NCBI GenBank assembly: GCA_900557255.1
Contig: USSA01000187.1
Location: forward strand, 1-5,525
Direction: 5' to 3'
DNA from: an uncultured Prevotella sp.
GTDB taxonomy: Bacteria > Bacteroidota > Bacteroidia > Bacteroidales > Bacteroidaceae
DNA length: 5,525 nt
A program made the translations under genes and the position numbers. Each line of letters opens with the position of its first letter. The stretch's first letter is position 1. Positions 1-5,260 of this stretch are shown here, one piece after another. A model generated the notes under the pieces. It did no database searches. It saw only the letters and a list, made by a program, of their open reading frames with translations, and was not told where the DNA came from.

Positions 1-368
1 ACTGGCTGTATGTCGAAGACCACTGCAAGGCCATTGACCTGATTATCCACAAGGGTCGTGTGGGCGAAGTCTACAACGTCGGCGGTCACAACGAGAAGCA
101 GAATATTGAGATCGTGAAGATTATCTGCAAGGAGCTGGGCAAGCCGGAAAGCTTGATCACTCATGTTGGTGATCGCAAGGGTCACGATATGCGTTATGCT
201 ATTGATCCGACCAAGATCCACAATGAGCTGGGCTGGCTGCCGGAGACCAAGTTTGAGGACGGCATTAAGAAGACCATCCAGTGGTATCTCGATAACCGTG
301 AGTGGTGGGAGACCATCATCAGTGGTGAGTATCAGAACTATTACGAGAAAATGTACAGCAACCGCTAA
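1..368 (+). CDS. rfbB: dTDP-glucose 4,6-dehydratase, C-terminal part (5' end outside window)
   Basis: This is the end of RfbB/RmlB, a cytoplasmic NAD+-dependent extended short-chain dehydrogenase. It converts dTDP-glucose to dTDP-4-dehydro-6-deoxyglucose, the second step of dTDP-L-rhamnose synthesis. The reading frame is open from base 3 (base 1-2 finish a codon) to TAA at 366-368, about 121 residues. Family signatures visible are [12 protein letters not shown] at the left edge, VYNVGGHNE, and [17 protein letters not shown] followed by ELGW, which belong to the substrate-binding C-terminal region. The catalytic YxxxK and the NAD-binding GxxGxxG lie upstream, outside the window. A GTG at base 60 is internal and not a start. 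rfbD follows after 21 nt with its own Shine-Dalgarno site, so this is one operon. The assignment is strong because neighbouring rfbD and rfbC complete the pathway; rfbA is presumably upstream. Confidence 0.95.
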   Translation, partial: WLYVEDHCKAIDLIIHKGRVGEVYNVGGHNEKQNIEIVKIICKELGKPESLITHVGDRKGHDMRYAIDPTKIHNELGWLPETKFEDGIKKTIQWYLDNREWWETIISGEYQNYYEKMYSNR

Positions 369-389
369 GAAGCCAAAGGAGGAAAGAAC

Positions 390-1304
390 ATGAAGTTTTT
401 TGTAACAGGCGTTGGCGGTCAGTTGGGTCATGATGTGATGAACGAACTGCTGAAGCGCGGTCATGAGGGTGTTGGTTCTGATATTCAGGAAAACTACAGC
501 GGTGTGGCAGATGGTTCTGCGGTAACAAAGGCACCGTATGTGGCTCTGGATATTACGGATAAAGACGCTGTCGAGAAAGTAATTACAGAAGTAAATCCGG
601 ATGCCGTGATCCACTGTGCAGCATGGACTGCTGTGGATATGGCAGAGGATGACGATAAAGTTGCAAAAGTTCGTGCTATCAATGCTGGAGGCACTCAGAA
701 CATTGCAGATGTCTGCAAGAAGCTGAACTGCAAAATGACCTACATCAGCACAGACTATGTGTTCGATGGTCAGGGCACTGAGCCTTGGAAGCCGGACTGC
801 AAGGATTACAAACCTCTAAATGTGTACGGCCAGACGAAACTGGAAGGGGAACTGGCAGTCAGCCAGACGCTGGAGAAGTATTTCATTGTCCGCATTGCAT
901 GGGTGTTTGGTCTGAATGGTAAGAACTTTATCAAGACTATGCTGAATGTTGGCAAGACCCATGACACTGTCCGTGTGGTCAACGATCAAATCGGTACACC
1001 GACCTATACATATGATTTGGCTCGACTGCTCGTTGATATGAATGAAACCGAGAAATATGGCTACTACCATGCAACCAACGAGGGCGGCTACATCAGCTGG
1101 TACGACTTCACGAAAGAAATCTACCATCAGGCTGGTTATAAGACAGAAGTCCTGCCGGTGACCACAGCAGAGTATGGCCTGAGCAAGGCTGCTCGTCCGT
1201 TTAACAGCCGCCTGGATAAGAGCAAGCTGGTGAAGGCTGGATTTACTCCGCTTCCGACCTGGCAGGATGCGCTGAGCCGTTACCTGAAAGAGATAGAACA
1301 GTAA
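390..1304 (+). CDS. rfbD: dTDP-4-dehydrorhamnose reductase
   Basis: RfbD/RmlD is a cytoplasmic NAD(P)H-dependent reductase that reduces dTDP-4-dehydro-L-rhamnose to dTDP-L-rhamnose, the last step of the pathway. The product is 304 residues, normal for the family. The N-terminal Rossmann motif VTGVGGQLG (residues 5-13) binds the dinucleotide. Further family landmarks are HCAAWTAVD (75-83), STDYVFDG (120-127) and the catalytic YGQTK (Tyr146, Lys150). DQIGTPTYTYDLA further on is also typical. The ATG at 390 is preceded by AAAGGAGG at 375-382, a near-ideal ribosome binding site, which fixes the start. It sits between rfbB (21 nt upstream) and rfbC (15 nt downstream), and no terminator separates them, so the three are co-transcribed. 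Confidence 0.97.
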   Translation: MKFFVTGVGGQLGHDVMNELLKRGHEGVGSDIQENYSGVADGSAVTKAPYVALDITDKDAVEKVITEVNPDAVIHCAAWTAVDMAEDDDKVAKVRAINAGGTQNIADVCKKLNCKMTYISTDYVFDGQGTEPWKPDCKDYKPLNVYGQTKLEGELAVSQTLEKYFIVRIAWVFGLNGKNFIKTMLNVGKTHDTVRVVNDQIGTPTYTYDLARLLVDMNETEKYGYYHATNEGGYISWYDFTKEIYHQAGYKTEVLPVTTAEYGLSKAARPFNSRLDKSKLVKAGFTPLPTWQDALSRYLKEIEQ

Positions 1305-1319
1305 GAGGAGATAGAGAAA

Positions 1320-1928
1320 ATGGGACAGATTAAAGTTGAGAAAAATGTAGGCGGCATCGAGGGTCTCTGTGTTATTGAGCCTGCTGTTCATGGTGATGCC
1401 CGTGGTTATTTTATGGAAACCTACAATGAAAAAGATATGAAGGAGGCTGGCATCGACATTCACTTCGTGCAGGATAACCAGTCAATGTCCACGAAGGGCG
1501 TGCTGCGTGGCCTGCACTTCCAGAAACAGTATCCGCAATGCAAGCTGGTGCGCGCTGTGCGCGGCACTGTGTTTGATGTTGCTGTTGATCTCAGAAGCAA
1601 TTCCGAAACCTATGGAAAGTGGTATGGTGTGACCCTTTCTGCTGAGAACAAGAAGCAGTTCCTCATTCCAGAAGGCTTTGCGCACGGTTTCCTGGTTTTG
1701 AGTGATGAGGCAGAGTTTTGCTACAAAGTCAACGACTTCTGGCATCCGAACGATGAGGGCGGCATGGCTTGGAACGATCCTGAAATCGGCATCGAGTGGC
1801 CGCAGCTGAAGGGCGAATACAAGGGAAGTGCAAGTGCAGAGGGCTACACTCTGGAAGATGGAACTGCGCTGAACTTGAGTGATAAAGACCAGAAGTGGCT
1901 GGGACTGAAGGATACCTTTAAGTTTTGA
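1320..1928 (+). CDS. rfbC: dTDP-4-dehydrorhamnose 3,5-epimerase
   Basis: RfbC/RmlC is a cytoplasmic cupin-fold enzyme that epimerises C3 and C5 of dTDP-4-dehydro-6-deoxyglucose and supplies the substrate of RfbD. The protein is 202 residues, at the long end of the family. Visible signatures are HGDARGYFMETYN (residues 24-36), QDNQS (51-55), KGVLRGLHFQ with the catalytic His66, FDVAVDLR (85-92), IPEGFAHGF with His122, FCYKVNDFW with Tyr135, and WNDPEIGIEWP (151-161). LSDKD at 186-190 probably carries the Asp of the His-Asp dyad; this is an alignment from memory. AGAGGAG at 1304-1310 lies 9 nt before the ATG and overlaps the rfbD stop codon. It is the last gene of the rhamnose cluster and is followed by a hairpin and a ribozyme instead of a T-tailed terminator. 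Confidence 0.97.
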   Translation: MGQIKVEKNVGGIEGLCVIEPAVHGDARGYFMETYNEKDMKEAGIDIHFVQDNQSMSTKGVLRGLHFQKQYPQCKLVRAVRGTVFDVAVDLRSNSETYGKWYGVTLSAENKKQFLIPEGFAHGFLVLSDEAEFCYKVNDFWHPNDEGGMAWNDPEIGIEWPQLKGEYKGSASAEGYTLEDGTALNLSDKDQKWLGLKDTFKF

Positions 1929-1936
1929 TTAAAAAG

Positions 1937-1956
1937 CCGTGTGAGAGTTCACACGG
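1937..1956 (+). other. perfect 8-bp hairpin at the 3' end of the rfbC message
   Basis: CCGTGTGA (1937-1944) and TCACACGG (1949-1956) form a perfect 8-bp stem with a 4-nt GAGT loop, 8 nt after the rfbC stop codon. No T-run follows (next bases are TAGTTGCTC), so it does not look like a standard intrinsic terminator. It ends two nucleotides before the predicted ribozyme cleavage site between 1958 and 1959. I infer that, after cleavage, it would be the terminal structure of the rfbBDC mRNA and could protect it against 3' exonucleases. Residual termination activity cannot be excluded. Confidence 0.75.
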
Positions 1957-1958
1957 TA

Positions 1959-2031
1959 GTTGCTCGGATAATCACACACCTCTTCGTGGTGAGCAGCAGG
2001 CAACGATCCATTTTGATCGGCTGAGATGTGA
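1959..2031 (+). ncRNA. HDV-like self-cleaving ribozyme, copy 1
   Basis: The sequence folds into the nested double pseudoknot of the hepatitis delta virus ribozyme family. P1 is 7 bp: 1959-1965 (GTTGCTC) with 1991-1997 (GAGCAGC), including one G-U wobble. J1/2 is 1966-1971. P2 is TCACA 1972-1976 with TGTGA 2027-2031. P3 is ACC 1978-1980 with GGT 1988-1990, closed by the 7-nt loop L3 TCTTCGT, matching the delta pattern UCnUCGY. P1' is followed by AGGCAAC (1998-2004), nearly the GGGCAAC of genomic HDV. P4 is CGATC 2004-2008 with GATCG 2015-2019. J4/2 is GCTGAGA (2020-2026), with C2021 in the place of catalytic C75. Predicted cleavage is just 5' of G1959. It lies in the leader of the nucleotidyltransferase gene. 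HDV-like ribozymes are known from F. prausnitzii (drz-Fprau-1, next to glmM). Activity is inferred from the fold. Confidence 0.9.
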
Positions 2032-2042
2032 AAAACGAAACT

Positions 2043-2048
2043 TATAAT
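2043..2048 (+). promoter_or_regulatory. possible -10 box before the nucleotidyltransferase gene
   Basis: A perfect TATAAT lies 35 nt before the ATG at 2084, in a short AT-rich stretch after ribozyme copy 1. A convincing -35 box is missing: the 16-bp-spaced candidate is CTGAGA (2021-2026), inside the ribozyme, and TTGATC (2013-2018) is 24 bp away. It could be a weak promoter that yields a ribozyme-free transcript, or a chance match in AT-rich DNA. Confidence 0.3.
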
Positions 2049-2083
2049 AAAAGAATATTGTCAGAAAAAGGTATAAAAAAACT

Positions 2084-2986
2084 ATGAATACAACATTACT
2101 TATCATGGCTGCTGGTATCGGTAGCCGCTTCGGAACAGGAATCAAGCAGTTGGAGCCGGTTGATGATGCTGGACATATCATCATGGATTACTCAATCCAT
2201 GATGCGATTGAGGCTGGTTTCAACCATGTAGTATTTATCATCCGTAAGGATATCGAGAAAGAATTCAAAGAGGTCATCGGTGATCGCATTGCCTCCATTT
2301 GTTCTTCTCATAATGTAACTGTTGACTATGCTTTCCAAGATATTAATGATATCCCGGGAACTCTGCCAGAAGGCCGTACAAAACCTTGGGGAACCGGTCA
2401 GGCTGTGCTTGCAGCGAAGAAGGTCATCAAGACTCCGTTTATCGTTATCAATGCAGATGATTACTATGGCAAGGAAGGCTTCAAGGCGGTTCATGAGTAT
2501 CTAGTGAATGGCGGCGAGTCCTGTATGGCAGGCTTTGTGCTGAAGAATACTCTGTCTGATAATGGCGGTGTGACCCGTGGCATCTGCAAGATGGATGATC
2601 AGAACAATCTGACTGAGGTTGTGGAAACCAAGAACATCGTCAAGACTGCGACTGGAGCAGAAGCAGACGGCGTGGTTGTTGATGTAAATTCTCTGGTATC
2701 TATGAATATGTGGGGACTGACACCTGATTTTCTTGATGTACTGGAAGAAGGCTTCAAAGAATTCTTTGAGAAAGAAGTCACGGGCAATCCTCTGAAGGCA
2801 GAATACCTGATTCCCATCTTCATCGGTGAGCTGCTGGAGCAGGGCAAGATGTCTGTGAAGGTTTTGAAAACCAATGATACTTGGTATGGTATGACCTACC
2901 ATGAGGACGTTGCAGCAGTAAAGGACAGCTTTAAGAAGATGTTGGAGAACGATGTGTACAAAGCTGACTTGTTCAGTAATCTGTAA
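2084..2986 (+). CDS. sugar-phosphate nucleotidyltransferase-like protein
   Basis: This is a 300-residue protein of the NTP-transferase (GT-A-like) superfamily, expected to transfer NMP from an NTP to a phosphorylated substrate. The substrate cannot be read from the sequence. The N-terminal nucleotide-binding signature is MAAGIGSRFG (residues 8-17) followed by KQLEPV (21-26). PWGTGQAVLAAK (101-112) is the second nucleotide-contact region, and NADDYYG (123-129) supplies the metal-binding Asp pair. ETKNI and MNMWGLTP (207-214) resemble the sugar-phosphate side of the pocket. It is not a typical RfbA, which has GGSGTRL and a longer helical tail. The ATG at 2084 has only a weak upstream AAAAGG, so translation may be modest. 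An HDV-like ribozyme lies 52 nt upstream, and a VanZ-like gene starts 3 nt downstream. Location beside rhamnose genes suggests a role in surface glycan or teichoic-type precursor synthesis (inference). Confidence 0.85.
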   Translation: MNTTLLIMAAGIGSRFGTGIKQLEPVDDAGHIIMDYSIHDAIEAGFNHVVFIIRKDIEKEFKEVIGDRIASICSSHNVTVDYAFQDINDIPGTLPEGRTKPWGTGQAVLAAKKVIKTPFIVINADDYYGKEGFKAVHEYLVNGGESCMAGFVLKNTLSDNGGVTRGICKMDDQNNLTEVVETKNIVKTATGAEADGVVVDVNSLVSMNMWGLTPDFLDVLEEGFKEFFEKEVTGNPLKAEYLIPIFIGELLEQGKMSVKVLKTNDTWYGMTYHEDVAAVKDSFKKMLENDVYKADLFSNL

Positions 2987-2989
2987 ACG

Positions 2990-3604
2990 ATGATGAAAGA
3001 AACGATTGATTTACTCGGAAAGATCTTCACAAACATCCTGACTGCTCTCTATGAACCGTTTGGATTCTCACTCTTTCTTTCCTTCCTAGCCATGTTTTTC
3101 TATCTATATGCCTATGAATCTATTGGAGCCGGAAAAGGCTGGAAGATTGCCATGATGACATGGTATCAAAAATTCAAGGAGAGCGTGTTCTTTCGGAAGC
3201 TTTTTTTCTTAGCTTTTGTGACCTCACTTGTTCTGTTCCGAACTTTGTTAAACCGTCAGCTGTGGATGAACCCGTTGAGTGATGTCATGGGCGGCTGGGG
3301 CATCTGGGAGACCGTGAACGGAGAGAGACAGCTAACCACTGAGTGCATCGAGAACGTGATCATGATGGTGCCGTTTTCAGCAGTAGTGGCGTGGACATTC
3401 GGAGAGAAGATAGGAAGCGGCTGGAAGAAGATACTGTGCTATAGCGGAAAGATAGCATTTATCTTTTCGGTGAGCATTGAGATGCTGCAGTTATTGCTGC
3501 GGCTAGGAACGTTCCAGCTATCAGACATCTTCTATAACACAGTCGGCGGAGTGCTAGGCGGATTGATGTATTGTGCGTTGATGAAGGCAAGAAAGCGTCT
3601 GTAA
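2990..3604 (+). CDS. VanZ-family integral membrane protein
   Basis: This 204-residue hydrophobic protein carries the VanZ-like pattern. Predicted membrane segments by eye are about residues 24-43, 69-85, 121-137, 147-163 and 178-197. FRTLLNR (83-89) follows the second segment. ENVIMMVPF (121-129) and EMLQLLLRLGTFQLSDI (164-180) followed by N183 and GGVLGG are the conserved VanZ signatures; Glu164, Gln167, Arg171, Asp179 and Asn183 are the recurring polar residues. VanZ of Enterococcus gives low-level teicoplanin resistance by an unclear mechanism; most relatives, including this one, have no known job. The gene starts 3 nt after the nucleotidyltransferase stop, with two adjacent ATGs (2990 and 2993) and no clear Shine-Dalgarno sequence, so translation is probably coupled to the upstream gene. 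A short cytoplasmic tail KARKRL ends the protein. Confidence 0.88.
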   Translation: MMKETIDLLGKIFTNILTALYEPFGFSLFLSFLAMFFYLYAYESIGAGKGWKIAMMTWYQKFKESVFFRKLFFLAFVTSLVLFRTLLNRQLWMNPLSDVMGGWGIWETVNGERQLTTECIENVIMMVPFSAVVAWTFGEKIGSGWKKILCYSGKIAFIFSVSIEMLQLLLRLGTFQLSDIFYNTVGGVLGGLMYCALMKARKRL

Positions 3605-3628
3605 AATGGGATGAAATTGTGATATACT
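3600..3628 (+). promoter_or_regulatory. candidate extended -10 promoter for the ribozyme-SEC-C transcript
   Basis: TGATATACT at 3620-3628 fits an extended -10 element (TG-N-TATACT, one mismatch to TATAAT). With a 17-bp spacer the -35 position is TGTAAA at 3600-3605, a poor match that an extended -10 can tolerate. Transcription would begin near 3635, roughly a dozen bases before the predicted cleavage site of ribozyme copy 2. This would place the ribozyme at the very 5' end of the SEC-C message. It overlaps the vanZ-like stop codon. Confidence 0.45.
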
Positions 3629-3644
3629 GGGAGCGGATGCTACC
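3629..3644 (+). other. short imperfect hairpin before ribozyme copy 2
   Basis: GGGAGC (3629-3634) and GCTACC (3639-3644) pair with one internal G-A mismatch around a GGAT loop. It ends three nucleotides before the predicted cleavage point between 3647 and 3648. This mirrors the hairpin that stands two nucleotides before copy 1. It is much weaker and overlaps the likely transcription start, so it may be chance. Confidence 0.3.
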
Positions 3645-3647
3645 TAC

Positions 3648-3727
3648 GCTGCTCTGATAAGTCACACACCTCTCCGTGGTGAGCAGCAAGCAACGGTCTA
3701 TTATAATCGGCGTCGGCGAAGATGTGA
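3648..3727 (+). ncRNA. HDV-like self-cleaving ribozyme, copy 2
   Basis: This is a second copy of the ribozyme at 1959-2031, with about ten substitutions and two indels, folding the same way. P1 is a perfect 7 bp: GCTGCTC 3648-3654 with GAGCAGC 3681-3687; the G-U pair of copy 1 is C-G here, a compensated change. J1/2 is TGATAAG. P2 is TCACA 3662-3666 with TGTGA 3723-3727. P3 is ACC 3668-3670 with GGT 3678-3680 and L3 is TCTCCGT. AAGCAAC follows P1'. P4 is weaker: CGGT 3694-3697 with ATCG 3706-3709, including a G-U pair and a possible short extension. The catalytic strand ends GGCGAAGA, as in genomic HDV GGCGAAU, with C3717 in the C75 place. A 6-nt duplication lengthens P4-J4/2 and may reduce activity. 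It lies 19 nt before the first possible SEC-C start. Confidence 0.85.
3707..3718 (+). repeat. 6-nt tandem duplication (TCGGCG x2) in the catalytic strand of ribozyme copy 2
   Basis: TCGGCG occurs twice in direct succession where copy 1 has a single TCGGC (2017-2021). The duplicated unit contains the end of P4 and the catalytic cytosine, so copy 2 has two candidate catalytic cytosines, C3711 and C3717. Only C3717 is followed by GAAGA directly in front of P2', the expected arrangement. A replication slippage origin is the simplest inference. Confidence 0.85.
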
Positions 3728-3746
3728 AAAGGTTGGATATGTGTAA

Positions 3747-5021
3747 ATGATGAATATACGGAGGAAGTTTTGGGATATAAAAATGAAAATATTTTCACTA
3801 CTAAATAAAGACGCAAAAATTCTTTATGACACAATGAAGGAACTTCAAATTCCAGAGAATCAGCTGTATTTGCATGACGATGAAAGTTGTCCGTGTGGAT
3901 CAGGAAAATCATACAAGGATTGTTGTAAAGGAAAAAGCGATGATGGCCCGGTGAATTCAAAGAAACCTGTTGAAGTTCTATTGATGGAAGAAATGAGAAA
4001 AGGATTTAAACAGGATAAGGTGTGCTTACATCCGGATCAGTCGAATTGCAAGGGAAAAATCAAAGAAGCACATGCTTTACAAAATCATAAGATTATTTCA
4101 TTGCTTGCAAGTGCAGATAATCATGTGATAATGCAAGATCCAGCTAAGCAACCTATAGTGATTAAAGAAGATCCTGTAAATCCAATACTGATTGTTCCGT
4201 TTACAAGAGTAAGTGGTAATAAAGCAACTACGCAAAGTTGCTTTTGCGATGTGCATGACACACAAGCGTTTAAGGTAATTGAAGCTGGATCACCTGACTT
4301 TGACGCAAATAATGATGAAATGAAGTTTGTGTATGCATATAAAGCTTTTGTTTTTGAATATGCAAAACAGAGACACTTGATGTGGCTATTTAGAAGAATG
4401 TTTTCAAAACGGCCGGGTGTATTCGCTTTGCCAGAGCAAGTGAAAGAGTATCGAATCCAATGCCTACGAATGGAAGAATTTGAAACGGTTAAGAAAAAGT
4501 TTGATGCAGAAATTTTAGCTGGAACACATGACGGTATAAGTACGGTTGTGGTTACAATTCCGTATAAGTTGGGATTTGCGAATTATGCATATATAGCCCC
4601 AGATTATGATATAGATGGAAATAGAATAAAAAGTATTGATAATAAGGGAAAAATGCATAGATTGGCAATAACGGTATTGCCGGAAGTGAATCAGTCGTAT
4701 ATTTTAATGAGTTGCTTAGATAGCGAAGAAGAATTTTACCGTTCATTTTTCCAATCAATAAAAACAGCTAACCTAGAAAAAATACTTTTCTATTTTAATT
4801 TGATGCTTCCGCTTTTTTCCGAGAATGTTATATTAAGTGAAGCTCTGTGGAATGCGTTAGATGAGAAAGGTCAATTTGGATTAACACATATGGCAAATTT
4901 GACGGGTGATGATCAGCTTAAACTTAGTCAGACACTAGGAATGGCACTTAGAAATGCTGCCCACAAAAAGAACTTTGATTATTCTAAACGAATGGGATTT
5001 GACCTTTTTCAGCAGGTGTAA
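3747..5021 (+). CDS. SEC-C zinc-motif protein of unknown function
   Basis: I do not recognise a named function for this protein of up to 424 residues. A SEC-C zinc motif, CPCGSGKSYKDCC, is at residues 48-60; this finger occurs in SecA and many nucleic-acid or protein-binding proteins. A second set of likely metal ligands follows: CLHP (93-96), Cys101, KEAHALQ with His109, His114, and CFCDVHD (165-171) with Cys167 and His170. That C/H spacing is reminiscent of HNH-like zinc folds, but no catalytic assignment is justified. FVYAYKAFVFEYAKQ (194-208) looks helical. No signal peptide or membrane span is seen, so it is probably cytoplasmic. The start is uncertain: ATG at 3747, or in-frame ATG at 3783 giving MKIFSLLNKDAK; GGAGG at 3760-3764 is 18 nt before the latter, too far for comfort. 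Its codons are far more AT-rich than those of rfbBDC, suggesting horizontal origin. Ribozyme copy 2 is in its leader. Confidence 0.85.
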   Translation: MMNIRRKFWDIKMKIFSLLNKDAKILYDTMKELQIPENQLYLHDDESCPCGSGKSYKDCCKGKSDDGPVNSKKPVEVLLMEEMRKGFKQDKVCLHPDQSNCKGKIKEAHALQNHKIISLLASADNHVIMQDPAKQPIVIKEDPVNPILIVPFTRVSGNKATTQSCFCDVHDTQAFKVIEAGSPDFDANNDEMKFVYAYKAFVFEYAKQRHLMWLFRRMFSKRPGVFALPEQVKEYRIQCLRMEEFETVKKKFDAEILAGTHDGISTVVVTIPYKLGFANYAYIAPDYDIDGNRIKSIDNKGKMHRLAITVLPEVNQSYILMSCLDSEEEFYRSFFQSIKTANLEKILFYFNLMLPLFSENVILSEALWNALDEKGQFGLTHMANLTGDDQLKLSQTLGMALRNAAHKKNFDYSKRMGFDLFQQV

Positions 5022-5093
5022 ATGACTATATTGCTCTCACCCCCAACACAGTGCTATACCTAAACAACTATAAAAGGAAAGAGGTTATCACCT

Positions 5094-5213
5094 ATGCCCA
5101 GAACGAAAGGCAGCAAAAACCGTCCTAAAACCAATATCACCAAAGACTACGCAACCCAGATTGCAGAAAAGCAAGAAAAGCAGCAAGAAGAAATTTTAAT
5201 CAAAATTAATTAA
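5094..5213 (+). CDS. small basic protein, AT-hook-like N-terminus (39 aa)
   Basis: The frame encodes 39 residues beginning MPRTKGSKNRPKT and continuing with a Gln/Glu/Lys-rich helical stretch (residues 18-33) to a short ILIKIN tail. The start resembles the PRxKGSKNKPK motif found at the N-terminus of many small Firmicute and phage proteins and is related to the AT-hook minor-groove DNA-binding motif. Supporting evidence for translation is AGAGG at 5080-5084, 9 nt before the ATG, and an intrinsic terminator starting immediately after the TAA. It lies 72 nt after the SEC-C gene, possibly on the same transcript. A DNA-binding role is inferred from the motif only. Confidence 0.7.
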   Translation: MPRTKGSKNRPKTNITKDYATQIAEKQEKQQEEILIKIN

Positions 5214-5214
5214 T

Positions 5215-5243
5215 AAAGACTCACGATTATTCGTGAGTCTTTT
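5215..5243 (+). terminator. strong intrinsic terminator, probably bidirectional
   Basis: AAAGACTCACGA (5215-5226) and TCGTGAGTCTTT (5231-5242) form a perfect 12-bp stem with a TTAT loop, ending in TTTT. It begins one base after the stop codon of the 39-aa gene. The A-rich left arm gives a T-rich end on the other strand too, so it could also terminate the convergent gene that ends at 5261. Confidence 0.92.
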
Positions 5244-5260
5244 AGTTATAAATTATCTTT

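Noticed and set aside
816..1463. 215-codon open frame on the - strand across rfbD and rfbC
   Set aside because: It lies antisense to two certain genes, has no ribosome binding site or recognisable motif, and arises from their codon pattern. The same holds for the - strand frames at 2501-2902 and 2192-2494.
1937..1956. Rho-independent terminator after rfbC
   Set aside because: The stem is strong but is followed by TAGTTGCTC, not a T-run; reported as a hairpin instead.
1959..2031. Riboswitch (THF, preQ1, c-di-GMP or guanidine type) as the explanation of the repeated leader
   Set aside because: None of the conserved cores I remember for these classes is present, while all delta-ribozyme helices and joining strands fit.
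1959..3727. Two ribozyme copies as inverted or direct repeats bounding a transposon
   Set aside because: The copies are direct, end at the ribozyme borders, and no transposase or target-site duplication is seen between or around them.
3640..3960. Open frame on the - strand covering ribozyme copy 2 and the SEC-C start
   Set aside because: The structural RNA and the SEC-C coding frame explain this DNA; the antisense product has no family features.
5022..5093. Third ribozyme copy (TTGCTCTCACC at 5030-5040 recalls the P1-P2 start)
   Set aside because: There is no matching GAGCA strand, no GCAAC strand and no TGTGA downstream; the 72-nt gap shows nothing beyond the ribosome binding site of the small gene.
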